Assembly (NCBI GenBank): GCA_963931865.1
Contig: OZ007510.1
Location: forward strand, 10,450,993-10,514,992
DNA: 64,000 bases
Source of the DNA: Axinella damicornis
Taxonomy: Eukaryota > Porifera > Demospongiae > Axinellida > Axinellidae
Direction: 5' to 3'
The notes under the pieces: model-generated
What the model saw: only the letters and a program-made list of their open reading frames with translations
Databases searched by the model: none
What the model was told of the DNA's origin: nothing
Shown: piece after piece, positions 23,721 through 35,078 of the stretch
How positions within the stretch are numbered: the first letter of the stretch is position 1
Layout: each line of letters begins with the position of its first letter
Program-made: the position numbers and the translations under genes

Positions 23721-23773
23721 CCGTATCACTAGTCTCGTGCCCAGACCCTCTGGGAACGAGACTACCATATCAC
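23721..23773. mobile_element. 35-bp palindromic insertion with 9-bp target duplication
   Basis: The element is 23730-23764: TAGTCTCGTGCCCAGA, a three-base loop, and its near-perfect reverse complement (one mismatch). It is flanked by CCGTATCAC (23721-23729) and CCATATCAC (23765-23773), a 9-bp direct repeat with one difference. The termini TAGYCTCG are shared with the elements at 34885 and 36664. It lies 43 bp beyond the right end of satellite array A. Confidence 0.75.
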
Positions 23774-24452
23774 TGGCCCGTTTTCAGCTAGGCTATGTTG
23801 GTTTTGCCTGGTTACAGTCACATAATTATACAATGTATGTTTGCTTAGGAAATTACCTCTGGGAGCAGTTTCGAGTGAAATTAGGGTTAATAAAAGGCTG
23901 GCCCTGGAGATCAAGAGTATAAAACATGTACCGTTACCTACCTGAGTGGGGGTGCCAGACAACATCCGTCCATATAATATTATAGCCTTTGCTTTTGATC
24001 TAGTGTGTGTGTGTGTGTGCGTACATGCATTGTGTGTGTATGTATAATTATGCATGTGTGCACATTGTGATATAACGCCGTATTGATGCATTATTGCATT
24101 TCTGCATTTTGTATAATTATGTTTGTGAATTCCGTGCATGTCTACGCTTATTGCTAGAGTTTCTGAATAATTGACAACTGCAAGGACACACATGTTATGA
24201 GACATGCATGAATATGTCATCTCGTGCCCAGCCGTCCATGCCCTTCGCGGAGAACATCTGGTGTTTTCAGTGAGATTTCTTGTCAGTATAACACCTTCCT
24301 AATCTGGAATATGGGATGCCCAATTAAAGTGCACATGATTACATCACCGAATTAACAATCGAACGGTCAAAAAACAGCTCGGTTTAAACAGGGCTCACTT
24401 CGTAGTTAATTGATGACCCTACTTCACATTGATTGATGATCCTACTTTGCAG
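23774..24452. other. Intergenic, GT-rich microsatellite
   Basis: Contains a short imperfect (GT)n tract at about 24004-24051 and AT-rich sequence. Short open frames here lack support. I see no gene. Confidence 0.6.
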
Positions 24453-24602
24453 ATTCTAAGAACCTTTCAGCCTTCTCCAACTTTAAAAATAGCATTAGCT
24501 ACTGAAATAATCAAGAAGTCCACCAACCCTTTGTTAGCAGCCAATACTTTGGGGGTTACTATAGTGAACATCGCTGACATACTGCTTGACAGTAGGGCTA
24601 CA
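24453..24602 (+). CDS. Candidate orphan internal exon, unknown product
   Basis: A 150-base open block sits between a good acceptor (CCTACTTTGCAG) and a consensus donor (GTAAGT), in phase 0 at both ends. It encodes 50 residues, hydrophobic and helix-prone, including LKIALATEIIKK and TIVNIADILLD. I do not recognise the protein, and I find no convincing partner exon nearby. It may be a real exon of a gene whose other parts I missed, or a gene fragment. Confidence 0.35.
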
Positions 24603-25887
24603 GTAAGTAGCTACTGTGAAAGGAGCGTCTAGTTTCTCTGATAATTCCATTTCAATTAGCTACACCTTCACTGGACATGCCTCTATGACAAAAAATGCAA
24701 CTCAAGCTGCTAGACGTTTTCCGCCGGTGGGCATGGACGTCTGGGCACTAGACTATGCCAGATGTGTGTGTAGCTACCATAGTCACACACAAATTATTAG
24801 GCACATGCAGCCACCTATATCCCCACAGGAAGCTAATATGCGCCTAGCTATAAGCGAAATGCGCTGAATGACATTCCTAGAATAGGAAGTGCACTTCAAT
24901 TCAAACTATAGCTTATCCACTAGCTACATTGGATCGAAAATGGCAGAGTTTCTGGAAGAAGACATCAGTGCTCAACAACGAGTATAACTGGGACAAGAGT
25001 CGAATCTGTGCCTAACAGTAAATATGTGCCTATAAGTGAGCTGTGCCTAATAACGCACGACTACGGTATGTGAATATGAAGGCAATCACACTAATCGATG
25101 TCTCCATGGTAATATGCTAAACCTCACAATATGACTTTAATTAGCATATTCATTAGTTAGTTGGTCACAGTACTACTCATTTTGCCATATAAGGTCAAAC
25201 GCATAGCTAAGTAGCAATAGGCAGTCAGTTGCAGTCAACTGAGAGTCTTCATTTGCTGTATGCTTTAGTTGTGACCTTGCCACCAGCCAGAGAGTCTACC
25301 ACAACACCAGCGCACACCCACATCGATCATCTAGCTACCTGGTAAGCACCAAGGTACAAGGTTGATGTTGAGTGCTCCATGTCAATATCCTCCCACTAGT
25401 TCTTGGTAGCTAGCAAGAATTTTGACACGGCAGGAAACATCATAGCCACAGTGCAGCCATGTGATTCTAGGTAGCTTTACAGATAAATATGCTGAGTAGA
25501 TACAGGGCTGGGTTCAACAGGCGCTAACCATGTGTTAAGAGGTACAGGGATGCCAAGGTCCAAAGAGTAAACTAAGGGTTATTTTGAGCTGTGTAACAGA
25601 AGGTGTAGGGAATATCATCTTCTAAAATGCTGGTCACTCCTCATTTGGAGGGTCACTGACTTGCCATCCTCCCCCCCAATTAGCTAGTTACCCCGTGCGC
25701 GCATGCACGAAGCGGGGTTAAGCAATCGAGTTTGTCTGTCAGTCAGTCAGTCTGTCTGCAAGAAATCTCGCCACATACGTAGACCCTCATAAACCATCGA
25801 AAGGGAGTCAAACAATAGCAAATGGCAAAAAACTGCTCTATGTGTACCTGACTGAAGTCAAGGCACTTCGTTTCGCTGTATTTCGGC
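24603..25887. other. Intergenic region with no supported gene
   Basis: AT-rich with many TAGCTA motifs. A GC-rich hairpin-like block (TACCCCG … CGGGGTTA) occurs near 25689-25720, followed by a short GTCTGTCAGTCAGTCAGTC run. A possible non-coding exon with donor GTAAGC lies near 25342, but I cannot tie it to a gene. Confidence 0.5.
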
Positions 25888-26521
25888 TACCGTATAGCGG
25901 GAAAATTTGCCGGGGGGTTTAATTTGGCAATTTGGCGGTCCAGGAAAAAATCGCCAAATTAAATTACGCCAATATTTAACCCCACCCCAGCCGGCCGGCC
26001 ACTCGGGTAGCGCACGCACATTAATAGTAATGCAAATACGTACGTACGGTAGAGTATATTTCAGAAAAGACTTAGCTGCTGTAGATCGAGAACGCGACAT
26101 CGGGGATTCCTCTCTCTCCGGGAAGGAACTACAAGCCGTTAACGAAAGTGTGAGGGACGTGGCCAACGATTGCGCTCGAGCGCAATCACCGCCACAGCGC
26201 ATGCAGCGCAATCCAGTCGCCGCTCTCGGATGGTGGGGCTCCAAACTGTATGGAAAACGTGATGGCCTCTGACACATCTCTCTACTTCAAAGGTCTCCAT
26301 GGTTAGCTAGCTGGTAACTAACTGGTCGCACTCGATCGATACATGTACAGTTCACACTGGGTGCCTAGCGCCTCACGCTGAGGCTTACATCATTGCCGTT
26401 ATGTCATTTGTGTCGAGGATCGATCAAATCGCCAAATTAAAAATTCGCCGAATTTAAAGATACGGCATTTTGGCTGAAATCGCCAAATTTAATGCCCGCC
26501 AAATTTTCCCGCTATACGGTA
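25888..26521. mobile_element. 634-bp MITE-like element, TA-flanked
   Basis: Both ends carry the inverted repeat CCGTATAGCGGGAAAATTTG, with TA at each outer edge, the pattern of Tc1/mariner-type MITEs. CGCCAAATT-type subterminal motifs recur on both sides. The interior holds the perfect 20-bp palindrome GATTGCGCTCGAGCGCAATC (26168-26187) and an open frame (25907-26272) that reads through the left end and is probably not coding. The two ends could also belong to two separate small elements in opposite orientation. It lies about 430 bp upstream of the TRIM-NHL start codon. Confidence 0.65.
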
Positions 26522-26951
26522 TTTCCTACTTTTCATAACTATTTATAACATTGGCTCCATGCACCTCTTCGTGACCTCAGAGTCCCATCAAGAGCAGGAC
26601 ACGTAGTGCATTTGCATGTTTCGAGATGACCGCTAGCAAACAGTATTTTCCCACGATTTATGTACTTCACAGACATTGTGACTATTGTTTAGGCTGTCTT
26701 TTCCAGCTTATTCGTAACATTTGGCCCCACCCATTCAGCTTCACATTACGGTAAGCGGTCACTCCCACACCTTGGATATGACCATACACGAACACAGTAG
26801 CTATACGCGATAGCACCTGTTTGATGCGCATCGGCAGAGATGTCACGTCGATTGTAGCTGCACTGGACGTTCCGCGCGCGGTATGTGTTCTATGAACACC
26901 TCTAGTTCGTTAAAAGTTACTGTATACTCTGTATTCCCATAGCAAGAGAGA

Positions 26952-29192
26952 ATGGATGAGCCACCCAGTGTCGCTGAAAAAGCACTAAAAAGGATCACAG
27001 CACAGCTGGAATGCTCCGTCTGTCTTGATACCTACACCAATCCCAAACTACTGTCATGCTTCCATACGTTTTGCAAGAAATGTCTCGAACATCTAGTGGT
27101 CCAGGATCGAAATGGACCTACCCTAACCTGCCCAAACTGTCGCCGAACAACCCCACTACCGCCTGCTGGGGTCTCGGGGCTGCAGACAGATTTTCATATT
27201 GAGCATTTGTTTGAGATTCGAGACATGCTATCGAAAGCAAAGGATCCACAGAAAACACAATGTGAGAAATGTGAACAGTCTCTGGCAACAGGATTCTGCC
27301 GTAACTGTGGCCAGTTTGTCTGCAATAAGTGCACCGAGATTCACCAAACATGGAAAGAACTCAGCACCCACCAGATAGCTAGCCTTAACGCTGTTCAGAA
27401 AGAGGCAGCCAACCTCGTGCCTCCAACAAAGAAGGCCATGTACTGCCCAAAGCACCCAGAAAAAATGCTTGAGATCTACTGTGAGACCTGTGGAGAGCTC
27501 ATATGCAACCACTGCACCATACGCCTCCACCAGGGACACAAGTATGATGTGGTCACTGACACCTTCCCAAAACACAAGGAGGAGATAGTTTCAAGTCTGC
27601 AGCCAGTGAAGCAACAGCTAGCAACAGTCAACAAAGCAGTCCAGGCACTGGACACCAGAACAAAGGAAATAGAAGACAAGAGAATGACAGTTGAAGCTGA
27701 CATTCACAAACACATTGACCGCCTGCACCAAGCCCTTGAACAGCGGAGAACAGAACTTGTTGGTCAGTTACACGGACTCACCCAGCAGAAGCTCAAAGGC
27801 CTGGCAGCACAGAGGGATCAGTGTGAGGTAGTCCAGACTCAGCTCAGTAGCTGCCTGGATTATGTCGAGGGAAGTCTGAAAACTGGCACTCAGGAAGAGA
27901 TTCTGTCGATGAAAACCCGTGTTCTGAAACAGATTGGACAGATTGCTGCTGAGTTCAACCCTAACACACTAGCTCCAGGGCAGGATGCAAGCATCCAGTT
28001 GGTGGCTGATGATAGTCTGGACCTCCTCCAAGCCTGCAAAGAGTTTGCTGGGGTAGTATCTCAACCAGTCTGCCTTGAGAAGTGCTATACCACTGGAGAT
28101 GGTCTGAAAACTGCAACTGTCGGAGAGGAAGCAACAGTCACACTGCATACTAGGGACAAGGATGACAGAGAGTGTACAGTACCAATCCACAACCTCACTG
28201 CTGAACTGGTGTGCAGCAAAGATGGTACCACTGCTGAATGTCAAGTCAAAGATGAAGATAGAAGCAAACACGTGATCAAGTACAAGCCAACTACACGAGG
28301 GAGCCATGAGCTACACATCAGAATCAAAGGGAAGAGTACAAAGGGCAGTCCATTTACAGTGACAGTCAGACCATCCCTGCAAACATTCGGGAATCCCATC
28401 AGGGTTATTGGGAAAGTGAATCAACCGTGGGGACTAACAACTAATAGTGAAGGCCACATCATAGTAGTGGAGTATAGTGCAGACTGTGTCTCAGTCTTCA
28501 CTCCAGAGGGAAGGAAAATCCGATCGTTTGGGAGCAAAGGGTCAGCGAATGGCCAGTTCAATGGTCCTGCAGGAGTAGCAGTGGATGATGCTGACAATAT
28601 CTATGTAACAGATTTCAGCAACGACCGTATTCAAAAGTTTACCACAACAGGTAAATTCACTGCTGCAGTCGGCACACATGGCAGCAATCCCCTGCAGTTC
28701 AACAACCCTGCTGGCATTGGCTTCAACAAGAAGAATGGCAAACTGTACGTGTGTGACCATTTCAATCATAGAATGCAAATTCTAGAAACAAATCTGACCC
28801 ACCACAGTAGCTTTGGAAGCACAAGAAGTAACAATGGGCAGTTTAAACACCCTTCGGGTGTGGCATTTGACAGCACGGGAAATGTATACATAGCTGATTT
28901 CGCCAACCACTGCATTGAAACCTTCACTCCAGATTGTCAGTTCCTGCAGAAGTTTGGAACTGGACAGTTACAACGTCCTATCTCCATTGCCATACATGGT
29001 GACATGGTGTATGTAGCTGAGCATGACCACCACAGAGTTTCAGTGTTCTCCTCCGAAGGGAAATTTCTCAAGTCGTTTGGTGCGAAGGGAGAAGCACAAG
29101 GCCAGTTCAGTCAACCATATGGAGTAGCAGTTGATGCAAATGGATTTGTTCTTGTAGCTGACCGTTACAACAATCGAGTCCAGATATTCTGA
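26952..29192 (+). CDS. TRIM-NHL protein (RING, two B-boxes, coiled coil, filamin, six NHL repeats)
   Basis: The 746-residue intronless frame has the full architecture of the TRIM2/TRIM3/TRIM71 class. A C3HC4 RING lies at about 21-63 (C21, C24, C36, H38, C41, C44, C60, C63). B-box 1 lies at about 104-140 and B-box 2 at 165-196. A coiled coil spans about 205-300. A filamin/ABP280-type immunoglobulin domain spans about 385-475, ending GSPFTVTV. Six NHL blades start near 480 and end with VQIF at the C-terminus. RING proteins of this class act as E3 ubiquitin ligases, and the NHL propeller binds RNA or protein partners. Length is close to the usual ~744 residues of TRIM2/3. The start is the first ATG before the RING. 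The 62 bp at 26881-26942 (GTATGT…CCCATAG) could be a 5' UTR intron. I found no clear AATAAA just downstream. It cannot be assigned to one vertebrate orthologue by eye. Confidence 0.95.
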   Translation: MDEPPSVAEKALKRITAQLECSVCLDTYTNPKLLSCFHTFCKKCLEHLVVQDRNGPTLTCPNCRRTTPLPPAGVSGLQTDFHIEHLFEIRDMLSKAKDPQKTQCEKCEQSLATGFCRNCGQFVCNKCTEIHQTWKELSTHQIASLNAVQKEAANLVPPTKKAMYCPKHPEKMLEIYCETCGELICNHCTIRLHQGHKYDVVTDTFPKHKEEIVSSLQPVKQQLATVNKAVQALDTRTKEIEDKRMTVEADIHKHIDRLHQALEQRRTELVGQLHGLTQQKLKGLAAQRDQCEVVQTQLSSCLDYVEGSLKTGTQEEILSMKTRVLKQIGQIAAEFNPNTLAPGQDASIQLVADDSLDLLQACKEFAGVVSQPVCLEKCYTTGDGLKTATVGEEATVTLHTRDKDDRECTVPIHNLTAELVCSKDGTTAECQVKDEDRSKHVIKYKPTTRGSHELHIRIKGKSTKGSPFTVTVRPSLQTFGNPIRVIGKVNQPWGLTTNSEGHIIVVEYSADCVSVFTPEGRKIRSFGSKGSANGQFNGPAGVAVDDADNIYVTDFSNDRIQKFTTTGKFTAAVGTHGSNPLQFNNPAGIGFNKKNGKLYVCDHFNHRMQILETNLTHHSSFGSTRSNNGQFKHPSGVAFDSTGNVYIADFANHCIETFTPDCQFLQKFGTGQLQRPISIAIHGDMVYVAEHDHHRVSVFSSEGKFLKSFGAKGEAQGQFSQPYGVAVDANGFVLVADRYNNRVQIF

Positions 29193-29748
29193 CATCTTAC
29201 CATCAAATTGTGTGAACACAGTTTACGACTGTATGTTAATGTCCATTTCAATGGATTGTACGTGTACTATGCATGATGTTACAATGATTAATGTGTATTG
29301 TATCACATTTTCCACAGATTATAACTGTAGTCTGTTATGAGTGCTGTATTGATTTGGTATTTGCCATTATTTAGACTACATCCTGGTCATGGCTAAGATT
29401 ATTGGCCACCATACATTATCAGACGTGCCAGCACAGAAGACGTTCATAAATTATAGGTGTGACCCTCTGCATGTGGATGGTGCGGATCCACCACACTGAA
29501 CCAAGTTTGGTGTTAATTGCTAGTTCTGGTGTCAAACCTAAAATCTATAGCTATGTTGTGTAGCTATATTGTCAGATGCCGCTCCCTGTTCCCTGTTACT
29601 TCTCTTAACTCTTTACCAACATTACTGTAACTCAGTCTTTTAGCTCATAATTGACTTAAACATGGGGTTTTCATCATCCAAACTTCACACAGCACTGCAC
29701 ACAGCCATCCTTTGTACATTAATTTTGCGACTCTAACCACACCCACTC
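29193..29748. other. 3' flank of TRIM-NHL gene, no further gene seen
   Basis: AT-rich sequence, presumably 3' UTR followed by intergenic DNA. No reading frame or structured repeat that I can support. Confidence 0.6.
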
Positions 29749-29852
29749 ATTAATGAGTATGCGATCAAGATGCTCATAACTCGCTCTCGCAGAAAAATAG
29801 GCCTTGAACATTGGAATTCGAGGCTGTACAAGGTGAGTGGGCTGTTTTATAG
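29749..29852 (+). repeat. 104-bp perfect direct repeat, copy 1
   Basis: Identical over 104 bp to 30197-30300, from ATTAATGAGTATGCG to GGGCTGTTTTATAG. Both strands are open across it. It contains CTGTACAAG followed by GTGAGT, an exon-donor-like motif. The spacing between starts is 448 bp. Confidence 0.9.
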
Positions 29853-30196
29853 GCCCATTTACACTTAAAACCAGAGAAATGACCCACTCGGCTCCAACCA
29901 AGGGCTATATTCCGACCAAGCCCAGATGCAACATGTTGTTTGCATGCACCCTTAGGGTGCACCCACCCACCTCCCCTGTCCAACACTTTCTGCTCAAGCA
30001 GAACCTAGCTATGTCCCATGCAAGGACATTGCGAATCAGATGTAACATCATAAAGCTGCATGAGTCTCATGATGGATATATATATCAGTCATCAGTTGGT
30101 AAAGGGGTAATTAACTTAAGCAACTCTCGGCGAGTAGCTACTCGGGAAGATCCGAGACCCTTCAGTTACACGCCTTACGTTAACATAATATAATAT

Positions 30197-30300
30197 ATTA
30201 ATGAGTATGCGATCAAGATGCTCATAACTCGCTCTCGCAGAAAAATAGGCCTTGAACATTGGAATTCGAGGCTGTACAAGGTGAGTGGGCTGTTTTATAG
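30197..30300 (+). repeat. 104-bp perfect direct repeat, copy 2
   Basis: Second identical copy of 29749-29852. It ends exactly where the 0.8-1 kb tandem repeat region begins. No differences between the two copies were seen. Confidence 0.9.
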
Positions 30301-30662
30301 CAAGGTAAGTTGCCAACAAGTAGTTTGTGGGGGGTAAATTAACAGTGTGTATAGCATTGTTTGGTGGATTTCAACGTATGTGGTGCCGTACAGCCTAGCT
30401 AGTCCAGGTAAACTACGTGGTTGATGACATCATGCAAGCACCTGCTGCAGAAGGACACCTACAGTGCAAGTCCATGCACATTGCACCTTCCCAGAACACC
30501 TAAAATACTTCTTTGAGGCGAGGTACGCCCCCAAAACTTCAACAGTGGAGGCTGCTTGACAAATGTCACTGTCCCACATGTACACTCTACTGTACACATA
30601 ATAGTTATGTATGTGAATGGCCTCATGCACTGCCAGTTGCTTCCTATATATGGCCCTGACAT

Positions 30663-30823
<161 letters not shown>

Positions 30824-31590
30824 TATATAGACCTGTGTAGTATTATAGATCACTGGCATTAGCTGATATCCTTTCCAAACTAAGTATACCATAGTAACTA
30901 TGAAGGAAAATACAGAACTTCAAAATCGTTAGGTATGACTCTTGAGAAAGTGGAATGTGTCAGTGATCAGTTGAGGCCTGATTATAAACTCCTACATGTA
31001 CTACATGACGTTGACATGTATCTAGATCTAAGACATACCATAATGCATGTACATTAACAAGTGCCCAATTTGTTGGAATGTGTACGGTACGTAGTGAGGC
31101 CTATAAACATCTATATATGATGTGGCATACATCAATAAGGCATACTATAATATAATACGTATACTGCATTAATAAAATTTGTTAGGAAGTGCATATTAAC
31201 TGATTGTTGCCGCATTCCAATTCTCAACTATCGATCATACCTAACTACATAATTATGCAGCTATATTATATGATTGCATAATGACTTTTGAAGTTCTGTG
31301 GTTACTATGGTGAGTTTTATAGCATGCATTGTTTGGTGGATTCAACGTATGTGGTGCCATACAGCCTATAGCTAGTACAACGCAGGTACATGTAATTGAT
31401 GACATCATGCAAGCACCTGCAGCAGAAAGACACCTAGAGTGCAAGTCCATGCACATTGCATCTCCTCAGAACACATTTTGGGGGAGAGGCATGCCCCCAG
31501 AACTTCTTAATGTCGCTGTCCCACACTCAGAAGTACTTCCTACACCTAGCTATGTATAGTTAAATGGCCTCATGCACCACCAGTTGCTTC

Positions 31591-31592
<2 letters not shown>

Positions 31593-31624
<32 letters not shown>

Positions 31625-31628
31625 ACGC

Positions 31629-31678
<50 letters not shown>

Positions 31679-31682
31679 ACAC
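31593..31682 (+). repeat. (CA)n / poly(C) / (CA)n compound microsatellite, unit 2
   Basis: CA repeats on both sides of a C35 run (31630-31664). It occupies the same position in the larger unit as the pure CA tracts of units 1 and 3. Confidence 0.95.
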
Positions 31683-32404
31683 AATCTCACACACATAACA
31701 GACTTTTGTAGTATTAGCTAGCTAGCTATATCTAGATCCAACTGGCATTAGCTGATCCAAAAAACATAAATTAGGTATGCCATAGTAACTATGAACCATT
31801 CGTTACTAAGGACTTCAAAAATCATTAGATATGACTCTTGACAACTGGAATGCCTAAACTCCCACATAATATGATGTGACATGTATCTAAGACATACCAT
31901 AGTACATGTACATGTACATTAACAAATGCCCAGTTTGTTGGAATGCGGCAGTGAGGCCTAGCGCCTAAACGCCTACCTGATGTGACATACATCTATGGCT
32001 ACATTAATAATTAGCCTATTTGATCGCTGCCGCATTCCAATTCTCAACCATCATACCCCGATCACTACACATGCAGCTACAATTGCATGCATAGCTAATG
32101 ACTTTTGAAGTTGTGTGGTTACTATGGTGATTTCTATAGCCAATTGTTTGGTGGATCCAACATATGTAGTGTCGTACAGCCTAGCTAGTCCAGGTAAACG
32201 TAATGGTTGATGACATTATGCAAGCACCTAGCTACTGCAGAAAGACACCTAGGGTGTAAATCCATGCACATTGCACATCCTCAGAACAGTGGAGGCTGCT
32301 TGACTTAATGTCACTGTCCTGCACTCGGAAGTATTTCCTACTGTACACCTATATAGATTATGTATGTGAATTGGCCTCACCGCCAGTTGCTTCCTATGGC
32401 CCAG

Positions 32405-32579
<175 letters not shown>

Positions 32580-34295
32580 ACAGACCATGCAGTGTAGCAT
32601 TATATATCCAACTGTCATGCATTAGCCGATATTCTTTCCAAAAACATACATCATAGTAGCCAACTGCAAACTATTTGTTGCTAAGAAAGAAATACAGAAC
32701 TTGAGGCCTAAATATTCCCACTTAATTTGATGTAACATGTATCTAAGACATACCATAATACATGACATGTACATTAACAAGTGCCCAATCTGTTGGTATG
32801 CGGTAGTGAGGCCTAAACACAAACCTTTGATGTGACATACATCTATAAGGCATACCATGCTACATTAATAAATTAGCCAAATTGTTATTAAGTGCATGCA
32901 TATCAACCGATCACTGCCGCATTCCGATTCTCAACTGTCATACCTCAGTACATATGCAGCTACGATCGCATAATGACTTCGAAGTTCTGTGGTGAGTTTT
33001 ATTGGTGGATTCAATGTAGCTATATGTGGTGCCATACATGCAGCCTAGCTAGTCCATGCAGGTACAATTGTAATGGTTGATGACATTATGCAAGCACCGG
33101 CTGCAGAAAGACATCTATAGAGTGCAAGTCCACGCACATTGCACCTCCTCTGAACACCTAAAATACATTTCTTGAGGAGAGGTATGCCCCCAGAACTTCA
33201 ACAGTCACCCAGGAGGCTGGTTGAACAAATGTCACTATCCCACACTGTTGTGAAAAAGTGATGGGGTCGTGCACAGCTCAGTTGAAAATGCCACTCTTTC
33301 ATGTGAAAACCATCATGGGAGATTGAGGCAAATATGAGCTAGACCAGTACTGTCTGAAGAAAGAAAGAAGTAGCTATCAGGAGATGGAGCGGGACACCAG
33401 TCGAATCGCGAGCCGCCAGAAGTCCGCATAATATAACTGTATTAGTTTAATGTGAAGAACAATTGGCCCAGTTTTGCGAGTTCCTGGTTTGGTACTTACA
33501 CGTTGGTTTTCTAGGTATGACTCTTGACAACAGGAATGCAGCAGCGATCAGTTGAGGCCTATAATCCCACGTACTATGACGTGACATGTATCTAAGACAT
33601 ACCATAGTACATGTACATTAACAAGTGCCCAACTTGTTTGAATGTGGCAGTGAGGCCTAACACCCACCTATGATGTGACCTACACCTATAAGGTACACCA
33701 TACTACATTAGGCAAATTATTACTAACTGATCGCTGCCGCATTCCAATTCTCAACTGTCATACCTCAGTACATGTGCAGCTACAATTGCATAATGTATTT
33801 CAAAGCTCTGTAGTTACTATGGTGAGTTTTGTTTGGTGGATTCAACATATATGTGGTGCCATACTAGCTAATGCATGCAGGTACATGCAATGGTTGATGA
33901 CATTATGCAAGCACCAGCTGCAGAAAGACATCTATAGAGTGCAAGTCCATGCTCATTGCACCTCCTCAGAACACCTAAAATACATTTCGTGATGAGAGGT
34001 ATGCCCCCCAGAACTTCAACAGTCACCCAGGAGGCTGGTTGAACAAATGTCACTATCCCACACTGTTGTGAAAAAGCGATGGGGTCGTGTCGTGCACAGC
34101 TCAGTTGAAGAAAGGAGGAGTAATATTAATAGTTATTAAGAAGAACAGTTGGCCCGTTTTGCGAGTTCCTGGTTTAGTACTTTCACGTCGGTTTTTCGCG
34201 ACGCTTGAAACTAGTTGGCCATGAAAACGTGGTTGTAAAGGTGTACCGTTTTTGAGTAGTATAATTATTGCGTGTCGGTTGTATCCCTAGCTACA

Positions 34296-34317
34296 CATAG
34301 AGTCTATCGACTCTATG
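34296..34317. repeat. Perfect 9-bp-arm hairpin
   Basis: CATAGAGTC and GACTCTATG surround the loop TATC. Function unknown; it may be a foldback remnant. Confidence 0.6.
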
Positions 34318-34875
34318 ATAACAGTATAGCTATATTGTTATTGACAGTGATGAAGGCCAGAAGTGGATAATTAGACTTGTAATTGCATGCATTGTGCTGA
34401 GGGATGTACTAATTGTTTACACAACATCAACTGCAGGCCTACTGCTTATGTTTGCACTTCAGAATAGTCATGATCAGTAAGCTTATAATGTACATAGCTT
34501 ATAGACCCATACTACCTGTAGGCCTACTAGGCTAGAATATGCAATGGTAGTGATCTTCACCACTCAATTTGGAGTGGTATCTAGACTATCGGCGGCGAGG
34601 GTTTCAATATTGGCCTAATGTCCTTTCCCTTTCGTTTTTATAGTGATGCATGCTTGCACCCAATGCTGGTTGCCGTGTGGACTTCCATTAATGCATGCTG
34701 TACGTACGTCAATATTGAAGTCGATCTCCTGATCCCTGATAGTCGACGTCACGCCAGTAACGTTGACTCCAGCTGTATCGTTACGGATACCTAAAGTAAC
34801 TGCACAGCAACTCGCGGAAAGTAGCTATCCAGTATAACACCCCACACTACCCCAACTGTATAGAAACAATTTCCG

Positions 34876-34955
34876 CAGTTTGCATAGCCTCGTTCCCAGG
34901 CCATCACCCAGCGAAAAGCTGGGCGTGGGACTGGGAACGAGGCTACAGTTTGGCA
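34876..34955. mobile_element. 61-bp palindromic insertion with ~9-bp target duplication
   Basis: The element is 34885-34945, with perfect 15-bp inverted ends TAGCCTCGTTCCCAG and a loop that itself folds (CACCCAGC … GCTGGGCGTG). Flanks are CAGTTTGCA on the left and CAGTTTGGCA on the right, a 9-bp target duplication with one extra base. The ends match the elements at 23730 and 36664. It lies about 50 bp upstream of the TATA box of the lectin gene. Confidence 0.75.
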
Positions 34956-34995
34956 TCTAGCCTAGCGGCGTTACGTAACAGAGGTCTACCAGTAG

Positions 34996-35003
34996 TATAA
35001 AAG
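34996..35003 (+). promoter_or_regulatory. TATA box of the jacalin-like lectin gene
   Basis: TATAAAAG lies 83 bp upstream of the start codon, which predicts a transcription start near 35025 and a 5' UTR of roughly 50 bases. Confidence 0.6.
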
Positions 35004-35078
35004 CGTGCACGCAAGCAGTTGATCGAACATTCACTCTCATGCAGTGAGTTTAGTCCTCACAGTCTACAGTCCAAGGAA

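Noticed and set aside
6110..23922. Giant plus-strand reading frames of 2330, 5828 and 5682 codons across array A
   Set aside because: All three frames are open at once because the repeat has no stop codons. The frames switch translation at every 32-bp unit, and there is no codon preference or domain. They are satellite artefacts.
23688..24060. Telomeric or centromeric identity of the satellite from its edges
   Set aside because: No TTAGGG-type repeats are present and ordinary genes lie a few kilobases away. A centromeric role is possible but nothing in the sequence supports it.
25858..26277. Coding gene on either strand within 25858-26277
   Set aside because: The frames run through the inverted end of a MITE-like element on both strands, and no domain is recognisable.
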